This document shows positions 52,358 to 62,207 of a stretch of 64,000 nt of DNA, piece by piece. The notes under the pieces were generated by a model, which searched no databases, was not told the DNA's origin, and saw nothing but the letters and a program-made list of their open reading frames with translations. The stretch is taken from the NCBI RefSeq assembly GCF_003610195.1, contig NZ_RAPO01000002.1:558001-622000 (forward strand), in the 5' to 3' direction. The DNA comes from Halopiger aswanensis. Lineage in GTDB: Archaea; Halobacteriota; Halobacteria; Halobacteriales; Natrialbaceae. Within the stretch, counting starts at the first letter, position 1, and each line of letters opens with the position of its first letter. Both the position numbers and the translations under genes were made by a program.

Positions 52358-53329
52358 ATGACTGACATCGACATTCTCGTCCTGCGACGCGGGACGCACG
52401 GCATACCGGCGCGGGAGTACGTCGACGCTCTCGAGGACCGACTCCCGGACCGCCGGATCGAACTGGCGACGACGCCCCGAGAAGAACGCGACCTCGCCGA
52501 GCAGGCGCGCGTAATCACCTCCACGGACATCGATCTCGACCTGCTCGAGCGAGCAGCCGCCCTCGAAGTGTTCGCGGGCGTCGCGGCCGGCTACGGTCAC
52601 CTGCCGCTCGAGGAGTTGGCCGAGCGCGGCGTCGCGGTGACGAACGCGTCGGGGATTCACGCGCCCAACATCGCGGAGCAGGTGTTGGCGTACGTGCTGG
52701 CCCACACCCGAAACCTCCGGACGGGCTACGAACGTCAGGCCCAACGGGAGTGGCGCCACTTCCAGGCGGGTGAACTGCAGGGGTCGACGGTGACGGTCGT
52801 CGGCCTCGGCGCGATCGGGACGGCGATCGCCGAGCGCCTCGAGCCCTTCGGCGTCGAGACGATCGGGGTCCGCTATACGCCCGAGAAGGGCGGGCCGACG
52901 GACGAGGTGATCGGCTTCGACGCGGACGCTCTCCACGAGGCGCTGGCCCGGACCGACTACCTGCTGATCGCCGCGCCGCTGACCGAGACGACGCGGGGGC
53001 TGATCGGCGAGGCCGAACTCGAGACGCTGCCGCCGGACGCGTACCTGGTGAACGTCGGTCGCGGCCCGATCGTCGAGACGGACGCGCTCGTGACGGCGCT
53101 TCGCAAGGGCCACCTCGACGGCGCGGCGCTGGACGTGACGGATCCGGAGCCGCTGCCCGAGGACCACCCGCTCTGGAACCTCGGGAACGTCACGATCACG
53201 CCGCACAACGCGGGCCACAGTCCGAAACTCTGGGATCGACTGGCGGATATCGTCGCGGAAAACGTCCGGAAACTGGACGATGGTGCCGACCCCGAAGCGC
53301 TGACGAACCTCGTTCGCGCGCCGGAGTAG
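52358..53329 (+). CDS. D-2-hydroxyacid dehydrogenase
   Basis: The 323-residue protein has the nucleotide fold VVGLGAIGTAIA (G149-x-G151-x2-G154) and the catalytic residues R235 (VNVGRGPIVE), E264 (TDPEPL) and H283 (TPHNAGH). R172 follows strand beta-2 (GVRYTPEKGG), where NAD-specific relatives have an acidic residue, so NADP(H) use is likely. Haloferax mediterranei has such a 2-keto acid reductase. A CTTTAATAG box lies about 60 nt upstream in the 247-nt gap, implying a leader. Confidence 0.9.
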   Translation: MTDIDILVLRRGTHGIPAREYVDALEDRLPDRRIELATTPREERDLAEQARVITSTDIDLDLLERAAALEVFAGVAAGYGHLPLEELAERGVAVTNASGIHAPNIAEQVLAYVLAHTRNLRTGYERQAQREWRHFQAGELQGSTVTVVGLGAIGTAIAERLEPFGVETIGVRYTPEKGGPTDEVIGFDADALHEALARTDYLLIAAPLTETTRGLIGEAELETLPPDAYLVNVGRGPIVETDALVTALRKGHLDGAALDVTDPEPLPEDHPLWNLGNVTITPHNAGHSPKLWDRLADIVAENVRKLDDGADPEALTNLVRAPE

Positions 53330-53426
53330 CGGGTACCGGTGCGAACCTCGAGGCTGGCGACTGCGATCCGCTCGAGCGGAACCCCGAGACGGTGCGTTTA
53401 CACGCACCCCCGCCCAACCGCCGGCA

Positions 53427-54266
53427 ATGAGAGACCCCGACGCGCTGATCGCCCGGGCCGGCGTCCGCGGCGATCCGGACCGCGACCAGCACTTCCTCGT
53501 CGACGACCGCGTCCTCGATCGGCTGCCGACCTATTTAGAGGAGATCGACGCCGATACAAGCCACCTACTCGAGATCGGCGGCGGAACGGGGGCGCTGACC
53601 GACCGCCTCCTCGCGATCGCGGACGCGGTGACGGTCGTCGAGCGCGACCGAAAGCTCGCCGCCTTCCTGCGGGAGGAGTTTCGCGAGGCGATCGACGACG
53701 GGCAACTCACCGTGATCGAGGGAGACGCCCTCGAGGTCGATCTGCCCGACTTCACGGCCTCGGTGTCGAACCTTCCCTACGGCGTCTCGAGCGAGATCGC
53801 CTTCCGCCTGCTGCCGGAAGGGAAGCCGCTCGTGCTGATGTTCCAGCAGGAGTTCGCCGAGCGGATGGTCGCCGAACCCGGCACCTCGGAGTACGGCCGG
53901 TTGTCGGTTTCGACCCAGCACTACGCCGACGTGGAAATCGTCGAGTCGATCCCGAAGGAGGCCTTCTCCCCGCCGCCGGCGGTCCAGAGCGCGGTGATTC
54001 GCGCGGTGCCGCGAGAGCCCGACTACGAGGTCGACGACGAGGAGTTCTTCCTGCGGTTCGTGAAGGCCCTCTTTACGCAGCGCCGGAAGACGATCCGGAA
54101 CGCGATCCGGAACACGGCCCACATCACGAACCTCGAGGCACCCGACGCGGTCGTCGAGGCGGCCGACGAGGACCTACTGCAGAAGCGAGCGGACGCGATG
54201 GAACCGCAGGAGTTCGCCGCGCTGGCGCAACTGGCACTCGAGGTCGGCGAGCCGGCGGACGACTGA
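53427..54266 (+). CDS. rsmA: 16S rRNA dimethyladenosine transferase RsmA/KsgA
   Basis: The 279-residue methyltransferase has the SAM motif LLEIGGGTGALTDRL (48-61) and the catalytic NLPY (115-118), with the C-terminal helical domain LFTQRRKTIRNAIRN. It dimethylates two adenines in the 3' hairpin of 16S rRNA during small-subunit maturation. It lies 91 nt before mscS on the same strand. Confidence 0.95.
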   Translation: MRDPDALIARAGVRGDPDRDQHFLVDDRVLDRLPTYLEEIDADTSHLLEIGGGTGALTDRLLAIADAVTVVERDRKLAAFLREEFREAIDDGQLTVIEGDALEVDLPDFTASVSNLPYGVSSEIAFRLLPEGKPLVLMFQQEFAERMVAEPGTSEYGRLSVSTQHYADVEIVESIPKEAFSPPPAVQSAVIRAVPREPDYEVDDEEFFLRFVKALFTQRRKTIRNAIRNTAHITNLEAPDAVVEAADEDLLQKRADAMEPQEFAALAQLALEVGEPADD

Positions 54267-54357
54267 TAGCGACTCGCTGGCACGGTCGTCGACTCGAGCG
54301 CCGACCGACGAATACTCAAAGCTGCGCGGACGATTCGCTCGAGAGACGACGATCATC

Positions 54358-55518
54358 ATGGTAGGGGCACTGACCGAACTCGACCGGCTGGGGGGAGAGC
54401 TGGTCCAGACGACGGAACTCAAGCTCGTCGTCACCTTCGCCGCCGTCGGACTCCTGCTGTTCGTGCTCCTCTCGTACCGGCAGTTGCAGACGCAACTGAG
54501 CGAGCGGCTGCGATCGGTGTACGGGGAGCTCATCTCGACGACGATTCTCGTCGGTACCTGCGCGGGGACGGCTGCCGTCGTCCTCGGCGTCTGGGAGCAG
54601 GCCAACACGATCGTCGACATCTATCAGCAGCAACTCGGGTTCGGCGAGGACGTCCTCGCGAAGACGATCGTCTCGATCATCCTCCTCATCGCCACCTACC
54701 TCTTCACACGGTTCCTCCGCCAGATCCTCGACGAAGTGCTCGGGTCGTCCTCGGCCGTTACGGACCACCAGCGCGAGATCACCCATCGGATCACGCAAGT
54801 GATCATCTGGTCGGTGTCGCTGGTCGTCGTCCTCGGCTACTGGGTCGACGACCTCGGCGGCCTGCTGGTCGGGGCCGGCTTCCTCGGTATCGTCGTCGGT
54901 ATGGCCGCCCGACAGACGCTCGGCACGGTGCTCGCCGGCTTCGTCCTGATGTTCGCCCGCCCGTTCGAGATCGGCGACTGGATCGAAGTCGAGGACGAGC
55001 AGGGGATCGTCACCGACATCTCGATCGTCAACACCCGCCTGCGGAGCTTCGACGGCGAGTACGTCATGATCCCCAACGACGTCATCTCCTCGAGCACGGT
55101 GACGAACCGGTCGCGGCGCGGGCGACTGCGGCTCGAGGTCGAGGTCGGCGTCGACTACGAAACCGACCTCGAGCACGCCGCTGAAATCGCCGAATCGGTC
55201 GTCGGTGACCTCGAGTACTCGCTGGCCGCGCCGGGACCGCAGGTCGTCGGGAAGGAGTTCGGGGACTCGGCAATCGTCCTCGGCGTGCGGTTCTGGATCG
55301 ACAAGCCGAGCGCCAGACGCCACTGGCGGGCTCGCACCGCCGCGATCAACGCGATCAAGGACGCGTTCGACGACGAGGGGATCAAGATCCCCTTCCCGCA
55401 GCAGGAACTGTCGGGACGGGCCGAAACCGGCGGCTTCCGGATCGCCGGCGACGGAGCGGAATCGGCCGGCGCCGACGGCGACCGCGAACAGCAACTAACG
55501 CCACCGGAGGGGAACTAA
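54358..55518 (+). CDS. mscS: MscS-family mechanosensitive channel
   Basis: The 386-residue protein has five hydrophobic segments, the pore-helix region LLVGAGFLGIVVGMAARQTLG and the MscS beta domain (PFEIGDWIEVEDEQGIV...RSFDGEYVMIPND), then a mixed C-terminal domain. It releases solutes during hypo-osmotic shock, important for a halophile. The methyltransferase gene begins 1 nt after its stop. Confidence 0.92.
   Translation: MVGALTELDRLGGELVQTTELKLVVTFAAVGLLLFVLLSYRQLQTQLSERLRSVYGELISTTILVGTCAGTAAVVLGVWEQANTIVDIYQQQLGFGEDVLAKTIVSIILLIATYLFTRFLRQILDEVLGSSSAVTDHQREITHRITQVIIWSVSLVVVLGYWVDDLGGLLVGAGFLGIVVGMAARQTLGTVLAGFVLMFARPFEIGDWIEVEDEQGIVTDISIVNTRLRSFDGEYVMIPNDVISSSTVTNRSRRGRLRLEVEVGVDYETDLEHAAEIAESVVGDLEYSLAAPGPQVVGKEFGDSAIVLGVRFWIDKPSARRHWRARTAAINAIKDAFDDEGIKIPFPQQELSGRAETGGFRIAGDGAESAGADGDREQQLTPPEGN
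55506..55510 (+). promoter_or_regulatory. Shine-Dalgarno sequence of the HemK2-type gene
   Basis: GGAGG lies 9 nt before ATG 55520, inside the end of mscS. It indicates a translated second cistron. Confidence 0.55.
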
Positions 55519-55519
55519 C

Positions 55520-56116
55520 ATGGATCTCAGCGACCGACGCGACGTCGAGACCGAGGTGTACCAGCCGGCCGAAGACTCGCAACTGCTGGCCGCGACGACC
55601 TGCGAACGACTCAACGAGAACGACGACGAGTCCGATGCCGACCCTCCGCTCGTTCTCGAGGTCGGCACCGGCTCGGGGTACGTCGCCCGCCGCGTCGACG
55701 AGGAGACAACGGCTCGCGTGATCGCGTCGGATCTGAACCCCCACGCCGTCCGGCAGGCCCGCGAGGAGGGTCTCGAGACGGTCCGGGCGGACCTCGTCTC
55801 GCCGTTCGCCGACGAGGCGTTCGACGCCGTCCTGTTCAACCCGCCGTACCTGCCGACCAACCCCGAAAACGAGTGGGACGACTGGATGGAACGCGCGCTG
55901 TCCGGCGGCGAGGACGGTCGCGCGGTCATCGATCCGTTCCTCGAGAACGTCGGCCGAGTGCTCGCACCAGACGGGGTCGTCTACCTGCTGGTCAGCAGCC
56001 TCACCGGCGTCGACGAGGTCGTCGAACGGGCCGGCGAGGAAGGATTCAGCGCCGCCGCCGTCGCCGACGAGTCGTTCCCGTTCGAGACGCTGACCGTCCT
56101 CGAGCTATTCCGCTAA
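55520..56116 (+). CDS. HemK2/Mtq2-type protein or rRNA N6-methyltransferase
   Basis: The 198-residue class I methyltransferase has the SAM site LEVGTGSGYVARR and the N-methylation motif NPPY (107-110) in VLFNPPYLPT. Archaeal HemK2 methylates the GGQ glutamine of release factor aRF1 with Trm112. It shares an operon with mscS and overlaps the convergent permease gene by 4 nt. Confidence 0.9.
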   Translation: MDLSDRRDVETEVYQPAEDSQLLAATTCERLNENDDESDADPPLVLEVGTGSGYVARRVDEETTARVIASDLNPHAVRQAREEGLETVRADLVSPFADEAFDAVLFNPPYLPTNPENEWDDWMERALSGGEDGRAVIDPFLENVGRVLAPDGVVYLLVSSLTGVDEVVERAGEEGFSAAAVADESFPFETLTVLELFR

Positions 56117-57504
56117 GCCAGCGGCAGGATCGTCGAGAAGACGAGCGTGCTGATGAGGCCGACGACCCCGATGAGAATTGTCGAGACGGTCCACGTCTTC
56201 AGCGTCTCCGCCTGGGTGAGCCCGCCGATCTCCTTGACGATCCAGAAGCCGCTGTCGTTGTACCACGAGCAGAAGGTCGCGCCGGCACCGATCGCCATCA
56301 CGAGGTAGGCGGGATTGGCGGCCATGGCGTCGGTCAGCGGCGCCGCGATGCCGGCCGTCGTGGTGATCGCGACCGTCGCTGAGCCTTGAACGACGCGGAC
56401 GCCGGCCGCGATCAGCCACGCCGTCGCGATGACGCCGAGACCGATTTCCTGGAGGCCGCCGGCGATGAAATCACCCGCACCGGCCTGCTGGAGCATGTAC
56501 CCGAACGCGCCGCCGGCGGCCGTGATCGCCGCGATGTTCCCGCCGCTCTTGAGGGCCTCCGTGAGCTCGTCCGAGAAGTCGTCGCTCGAGAGGTCGCTCA
56601 TCCGGTAGTAGGTAAACGCCGCCGACAGCGCGGCCACCGTCAGCGCGAAGTTCGGATCGCCGATGAACCCGGTGAAGCCGGCGAGGGCGCTGTCCTCGCC
56701 GAGGGCGGTCTCGACGACGGTGTTCGAAGCGACGAGCGCGACGGCGAGGAAGATCGGTAGCTGGGCTTCGAACAGCCCCGGCAGTTCGCTGGTCGGCGTC
56801 TCGACTTTCTCCTCGATCTCCGCGACCGTCGTTCCCATCGCGTCGCGCAGCGGAATCTCGATGCGGTTGTTGATCCAGTAGCCGTATCCCAGTCCTGCGA
56901 CCAGCGCGGTCGGCAGCCCCGTGAGCAGTCCGATGAGGATCGTCGACCCGAGGTCGGCGCCGACCTCGCCGGCCGCGAGCAGCGGGCCGGGAGTCGGCGG
57001 GACGAACCCGTGGGTGACCGCTCCGGCCGCGCCGATAGCGACGATAAACAGGGCGTAGTTTCGCCCGGTTCGCGACCGGGCTGCCCGTGCGAGCGGCGCG
57101 AGCAGGTAGAACACGTTATCGAAGAAGACCGGGATCGACATGACGAAGCCGCTGCTGAACAGCGACACCTCGGAGTTCTCCTGGCCGAACACGCCGTTGA
57201 AGAACCGGACGATACGGTCCGCAGCGCCGCTCTCGATCATCGCTTTTCCGATGATCGCCGCCATCAGGATCGGAATCCCGATCCCCGCCATGTTTTCGCC
57301 GAACGCCCCCGCGAACTCGCTGGGGACGTCGGCGAACGCGATGGCCGGCGCGACGACGCCTACGGCGAGCCCCGAGACGACCAGCGCGATGAACGGCGGC
57401 AAGTCGAGGACGACCAGCAGGAGAACGATCGTCGCGATCCCCACGACGAGCGCGATGAGCGGTGCCTGTCCGCCGATCTGCAGTGGTGTGGTAACGGGAG
57501 CCAT
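56113..57504 (-). CDS. GntP-family gluconate:H+ symporter
   Basis: The 463-residue protein has about 12-14 helices and GntP features: MAAIIGKAMIESGAADRI, SIPVFFDNVFYLLAPLARA, THGFVPPTPGPLLAAG and a late GAGATFCSWYNDSGFW. It imports gluconate or a similar sugar acid. That would feed the gluconate dehydratase pathway encoded 50 kb away, which is an inference. The 279-nt gap upstream holds a likely TATA box (TGATAATTG, about 27-36 nt away) and no other gene. Confidence 0.9.
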   Translation of the reverse strand: MAPVTTPLQIGGQAPLIALVVGIATIVLLLVVLDLPPFIALVVSGLAVGVVAPAIAFADVPSEFAGAFGENMAGIGIPILMAAIIGKAMIESGAADRIVRFFNGVFGQENSEVSLFSSGFVMSIPVFFDNVFYLLAPLARAARSRTGRNYALFIVAIGAAGAVTHGFVPPTPGPLLAAGEVGADLGSTILIGLLTGLPTALVAGLGYGYWINNRIEIPLRDAMGTTVAEIEEKVETPTSELPGLFEAQLPIFLAVALVASNTVVETALGEDSALAGFTGFIGDPNFALTVAALSAAFTYYRMSDLSSDDFSDELTEALKSGGNIAAITAAGGAFGYMLQQAGAGDFIAGGLQEIGLGVIATAWLIAAGVRVVQGSATVAITTTAGIAAPLTDAMAANPAYLVMAIGAGATFCSWYNDSGFWIVKEIGGLTQAETLKTWTVSTILIGVVGLISTLVFSTILPLA

Positions 57505-57782
57505 ATACCGGATCGTTCAATAACGTGCGTGTTAGCAATTATCAACCATTTCCTGAATGTTGGAGCGCGACGAGTGTCGTCGTCGGTGGAATCGAGTCCA
57601 CGCGTACCGCTTCGAACGCAGTCCCTCCCGCAACTCGAGCGCCCCGGCGAGACGGTTTCGAACCCTCCATCGCCGTCGCCGAGGCGTTTCCTGGTCGGGA
57701 CGGTGCCGTCCTCGAGCCGTTTCGGAGACCGCGTCGCTCCTCAAAATACTTATTCCTGGTTTGAGAAGTCGACCGAACGGAC

Positions 57783-59000
57783 ATGCCCTCTAGACGGACG
57801 TTTCTGACGACCGCCGTCGCCGGGAACCTCGCGCTCACCGGATGCTCAGCGTTGTCGCGGACAGCGACTTCGACTCCGGAACCGGACGATCCGCCGCCGT
57901 CCGGCGTCGACGAACTGCCCGACCCCGACGGACACGTTGCCGGCGCCACCGGCGACTGGTCTACCTTCGGCTGTAACGCGGCCAATACCCGCGCGGTCGC
58001 CGACGGCGAAGCGCCGGTCGACGTCGTCAGCGAGCGCTGGCGCGTCGAGGTTTCCGGGTTCACCCAGCACGAACCCGTCGTTGCTGACGGCCGGGTCTAT
58101 CAGACGGATCACCGGACGCTCCGGGTTTTCGACGCTGCCGACGGGACGGAACTGTGGACGCTCGAGGACGTCTGGGCATCGCCGCTGCTCTGGAACGACG
58201 TGGCCTACGTCCCGACGCGCGGCGGCCTCCAGGCCCTCGAGGCTGCGACGGGCGAGCGGCTGTGGGTTCGCGAGTTCGACACGCCCGGCCGGGTGACGAC
58301 GCCGGCGACGTACGCCGGCCGCCGTCTGGTTTGTGGGGCGGGCGAACAGGTCGTCGCGCTCGATCCGGCCGACGGCGCTGTCGAGTGGCGACGCCAGGTG
58401 TACGGACGACTCCTCGATCATCCGGCCGTCTTCATGGGCTACGGATTCGCCCTTGCGACCGAGGCCGGCGAGGTCTACCTGCTCGAGGAGAACGGCATGG
58501 GCTGGCGGCGGTGGCAACTCCCCGCGCCGCCGATGTGTCCGCCGACGGCCGGACCCGACTCGCTCTACATCTCTTGCCAGGACGCGCAGACGTACGCACT
58601 GATGGACGAGGGGACGACGTCCGATGCAACGACCGACTGGACGACTGACACCGGCTGGATCAAACACGGAATCGGGCTCGTCGACGGGATCGTCCTCGGC
58701 GTCGGCAGTCAGGAACTCCACGCGCTCGATTCTGAGACCGGCGATCGGTACTGGACATACGCGACGGGCGACTGGATACGCACAGCGCCGGCCTACGGCC
58801 GGGACACCGTCTTCGTCGGCGGGGATCGACTACGGGCGCTCGACCCGACGCCGGGGGACGACCCGGCCGACGGCCCCGCGCTCCGGTTCGAGCGGGCGTT
58901 CGCCGGTCGCGTCGGCCCGGGCCCGGTGCTCGACGACGGCGTCCTCTACGTGATCGCGGAAGTCGACGACGAAACGTACGCGTTGCTGGCGCTCGAGTGA
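57783..59000 (+). CDS. Tat lipoprotein with PQQ-like beta-propeller
   Basis: The 405-residue protein has a Tat motif (SRRTFL) and a lipobox (LALTGC, Cys21), so it is anchored at the outer face of the membrane. Repeated blades follow the pattern W..FDAADGTELWTL, LEAATGERLWV, LDPADGAVEW and LDSETGDRYWTY. No catalytic PQQ residues are evident, so a scaffold or assembly role is as likely as an enzyme. An AAAATACTTATT box lies about 26-41 nt before the ATG. Confidence 0.88.
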   Translation: MPSRRTFLTTAVAGNLALTGCSALSRTATSTPEPDDPPPSGVDELPDPDGHVAGATGDWSTFGCNAANTRAVADGEAPVDVVSERWRVEVSGFTQHEPVVADGRVYQTDHRTLRVFDAADGTELWTLEDVWASPLLWNDVAYVPTRGGLQALEAATGERLWVREFDTPGRVTTPATYAGRRLVCGAGEQVVALDPADGAVEWRRQVYGRLLDHPAVFMGYGFALATEAGEVYLLEENGMGWRRWQLPAPPMCPPTAGPDSLYISCQDAQTYALMDEGTTSDATTDWTTDTGWIKHGIGLVDGIVLGVGSQELHALDSETGDRYWTYATGDWIRTAPAYGRDTVFVGGDRLRALDPTPGDDPADGPALRFERAFAGRVGPGPVLDDGVLYVIAEVDDETYALLALE

Positions 59001-59228
59001 CTCGAATCGGACAACAGTCGACCAGCGGCGACGGGAAACGGCGACTCGCTCGAGGGCAGTCGGGCCAATCGAGGAAGAGTCACGTCGGTGCGCGAATTTT
59101 CGGCGACGTCCCGTCCGTATCGACGGATGAACCAGCGACTTCTGTCACTATTTTCTCGCATTGATTACTGGGGGGCATTAGATGGTATGGAAAATATTAA
59201 GCGTCGGTATAGCTTACCGATGCCTACG

Positions 59229-60236
59229 ATGACCGACTACGTTTCGACCACGCCGGGGCTCTATCCGCTCCCGGACTGGGCGAAAGACGACCTTTCGGAC
59301 CTCAAGGGGCACCAGAAACACGACCTCATCAGCGGCGACGAAAGCGAGGAGATCACCGCGGCCTACGAGGAGGCCCGCGAGGAAGTGATCGGCGTCCAGC
59401 AGGACGCCGACCTCGACCGCATCGTCGAGGGCCAACTGCGCTGGGACGACATGCTCGCGCACCCGCTTGCCGTCCACGACGCCGTCGAGACCCGCGGCAT
59501 CGTCCGCTACTACGACAACAACAACTTCTACCGGGAGCCCGTCGTGCAGGACGACCTGGACTTCTCCGGCGACGTCGCCTCGGAACTCGAGGCCGCCTCG
59601 GAACTGCTGGCCGAGGACGACGACCTGCAGGCCGTCCTTCCCGGCCCGTACTCGCTGGCCGACCTCGCGACCGACGAGCAGTACGGCGACGAAGCCGAGT
59701 TCCTCGGCGCGATCGCCGACTTCCTCGAGGGCGAAGTCGACGCCTTCCCCGAGCACGAGACGCTGTTCCTGCTCGAGCCCTCGCTGGTCGAGTCGGCGCC
59801 CGAAGACGGCCTCGACGAGCGCGCCAGCGAGGCGATCGATCAGGTCGCCGGCGCCACGAACGCCGACGTCGTCGTCCAGCCCTACTGGGGCGCCCTGGAG
59901 GAGAAGGTCTACGCGCACCTGCTCGACGCCGATATCGACGCGGTCGGCTTCGACTTCGTCGCTGAGCAGGACGACAACCTCTACAACATTCAGGAGTACG
60001 GCGCGACCGACGACGTCTCGCTGGGTCTGGCGGACGGCCAGAACACGCTCGTCGAGGACCCCGAAGCGATCCGCGACCGCGTCGAGTGGGTCTACGACCA
60101 GCTGCCCGTCGCCGAGTTCGAGACGGTCTACCTGACGACCAACACCGAGACGTTCTATCTCCCCTACGGCAAGTTCGAGGAAAAGCTCGAGATCCTTGCC
60201 GAAGCCGCGGCCCTCGCGGAGGTGAAAGCAGCATGA
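59229..60236 (+). CDS. MetE N-terminal-type half of a split methionine synthase
   Basis: The 335-residue protein has the archaeal MetE-like start (YVSTTPGLYPLPDWAKDDL), a TIM-barrel pattern with VLPGPYSLADLA, and DVVVQPYWGALEEKV. It is followed at once by the second half, with an ATGA overlap, as in other haloarchaea. Together they are thought to transfer a methyl group to homocysteine. ATG 59229 matches the usual N-terminus; ATG 59220 is also possible, with the AAAATATTAA box at 59191-59200. The 228-nt gap upstream shows no gene. Confidence 0.85.
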   Translation: MTDYVSTTPGLYPLPDWAKDDLSDLKGHQKHDLISGDESEEITAAYEEAREEVIGVQQDADLDRIVEGQLRWDDMLAHPLAVHDAVETRGIVRYYDNNNFYREPVVQDDLDFSGDVASELEAASELLAEDDDLQAVLPGPYSLADLATDEQYGDEAEFLGAIADFLEGEVDAFPEHETLFLLEPSLVESAPEDGLDERASEAIDQVAGATNADVVVQPYWGALEEKVYAHLLDADIDAVGFDFVAEQDDNLYNIQEYGATDDVSLGLADGQNTLVEDPEAIRDRVEWVYDQLPVAEFETVYLTTNTETFYLPYGKFEEKLEILAEAAALAEVKAA

Positions 60237-61309
60237 GTTCGAACGAAAACAAGGACCAGTTCCGACCCGAGGATCACGAGAACGACCACTTCCTGCTGAC
60301 GACCGTCGTCGGCTCCTACCCCAAGCCCAAGTGGCTAAATCGTGCGAAGGAGCTGTACCAGGACGAGGACCACGAGTTCGACGAGGACGACTGGCAGGAG
60401 GCAAAGGACGACGCCGCCCGCCTGATCACGGACGAACACGAGCGCGCCGGCCTAGACGTGGTCGTCGACGGCGAGATGCGGCGCAACGAGATGGTCGAGT
60501 TCTTCGCCCACCGCATCGAGGGCTACGAGTTCAACGGCCCGGTCAAGGTCTGGGGCCACAACTACTTCGACAAGCCCTCCGTCGTCTCGGAGGTCGAGTA
60601 CGACGACTCCTGGCTCGTCGACGAGTACGAGTTCACCGCCGCCGCCAGCGACCGTCCGGTCAAGGTCCCGATCACGGGCCCCTACACGCTCGCGAACTGG
60701 TCCTTTAACGAGGCCTACGACGACGACGAGGAACTCGCCTACGATCTGGCCGACCTCGTCAACGAGGAGATCGAGAAGCTCGTCGACGCCGGCGCCCGCT
60801 ACATCCAGATCGACGAGCCCGCCCTCGCGACCACGCCCGACGACCACGCCATCGTCGGCGAGTGTTTAGAGCGCATCGTCGCCGACATCCCCGAGGAGGT
60901 CCGCATCGGCCTGCACGTCTGTTACGGCGACTACTCCCGTATCTACCCCGAAATCCTCGAGTTCCCCGTCGACGAGTTCGACCTCGAGCTCGCCAACGGC
61001 GACTACGAGCAGTTGGACGTCTTCAAGGACCCCGACTTCACGAAGGACCTCGCCCTCGGCGTCTGCGACGCCCACGTCGCCGAGGTCGAGTCCGTCGAGC
61101 AGATCGAGGCGAACATCAAGAAGGGCCTCGAGGTCGTCCCGCCCGAGCAACTGGTCGTCTCGCCGGACTGCGGCGTGAAGCTGCTGCCCCGCGAGGTCGC
61201 CTACGGCAAGATGGCGAACATGGTGGAGGCGGCCCGCAACGTCGAACGGGACCTGGACGAGGGCAACATCGACATCGAACGCGGCACGGCCGCGACGGCG
61301 GACGACTGA
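60233..61309 (+). CDS. metE: Cobalamin-independent methionine synthase (MetE C-terminal type)
   Basis: The 358-residue protein carries the zinc and substrate motifs of MetE: TVVGSYPKP near the start, VVDGEMRRNEM, IQIDEPAL, the HVC of GLHVCYGDY and the late Cys in SPDCGVKLLP. It methylates homocysteine to methionine with a folate- or pterin-type donor. Translation is coupled to the first half. A T-rich tract after the stop (61333-61350) may end the transcript. Confidence 0.92.
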   Translation: MSSNENKDQFRPEDHENDHFLLTTVVGSYPKPKWLNRAKELYQDEDHEFDEDDWQEAKDDAARLITDEHERAGLDVVVDGEMRRNEMVEFFAHRIEGYEFNGPVKVWGHNYFDKPSVVSEVEYDDSWLVDEYEFTAAASDRPVKVPITGPYTLANWSFNEAYDDDEELAYDLADLVNEEIEKLVDAGARYIQIDEPALATTPDDHAIVGECLERIVADIPEEVRIGLHVCYGDYSRIYPEILEFPVDEFDLELANGDYEQLDVFKDPDFTKDLALGVCDAHVAEVESVEQIEANIKKGLEVVPPEQLVVSPDCGVKLLPREVAYGKMANMVEAARNVERDLDEGNIDIERGTAATADD

Positions 61310-61494
61310 TCGGTCGACCGCTGTAGCGTCGGCTCCTCCTTTTCTCTCACTTTTCGCCGTCCCTTTCACCGACTCTCGAGATCGGTAGTGAATCGTTCGT
61401 CCGTCACACGAGAACACGATCCGGCGACGCGACCGTTACCTGGTCACCCCGCCGTCCGGGAAAATACACGTATATCGAGCCGAAACAAACTGCC

Positions 61495-62121
61495 ATGCAA
61501 GAGACCGCGTCGAAACGAGACGGACTCCGCGACGAAGTCGCCGAACACCGCGACCCCGAGCACGACGTCGATCCGCTCTTCGTCAACCGCTGGTCGCCCC
61601 GCGCGATGACCGGCGACCCGCTCGCGGAAGCCGAGTATCTTCCGCTGTTCGAAGCTGCCCGCTGGGCGCCCTCGGCCTTTAACAACCAGCACTGGCGGTT
61701 TCTGTACGCCGACCGCGAGGACGAGGAGTGGGACACCTTCGTCGGCCTGCTCAACGAGATGAATCAGGCGTGGGCGACCGACGCGGCCGTCCTCGTGGTC
61801 ATCGTCTCGAAGACGACGTTCGACCACAACGACGAGCCGGCGCCCACACACGCCTTCGACACCGGTGCCGCCTGGCAGAACCTCGCGCTCGAGGGGACGC
61901 GCCGCGGCCTCGCCGTCCATCCGGTGGCCGGCTTCGATTACGAACGAGCGGCCGAGGAACTCGACGTGCCCGAAGCGTACGAGGTGCAGGCGATGGCCGC
62001 GATCGGCGAGCGCGCCCCGCCGAAGACGCTGCCGGACGACCTCCGGGAGCGCGAGCAGCCGAGCGATCGGAAGCCACTCGAGGAGATCGTCCATCGGGGC
62101 GGGTTCGACGGCGAGGAGTAG
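61495..62121 (+). CDS. Nitroreductase-family flavoprotein
   Basis: The 208-residue protein has NRWSPRAM, FEAARWAPSAFNNQHWRFL and GAAWQNLALEGTRRGLAVHP, the nitroreductase flavin pattern. It reduces quinones, nitro compounds or similar substrates with FMN; the natural substrate is unknown. An AAAATACACGTATAT box lies about 25-35 nt upstream. Confidence 0.9.
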   Translation: MQETASKRDGLRDEVAEHRDPEHDVDPLFVNRWSPRAMTGDPLAEAEYLPLFEAARWAPSAFNNQHWRFLYADREDEEWDTFVGLLNEMNQAWATDAAVLVVIVSKTTFDHNDEPAPTHAFDTGAAWQNLALEGTRRGLAVHPVAGFDYERAAEELDVPEAYEVQAMAAIGERAPPKTLPDDLREREQPSDRKPLEEIVHRGGFDGEE

Positions 62122-62207
62122 ACACCCGCTCTCCGGCCGAACTGCCGAGCGCTCGAGGGCGAGGCTTCAAGCTGAACCGCTTTTCGTCCGGCGACCGAAC
62201 GGGCCGT

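Noticed and set aside
57640-57690. TTTCGAACC stretch resembling a tRNA T-loop
   Set aside because: No matching acceptor, D or anticodon stems can be drawn around it.
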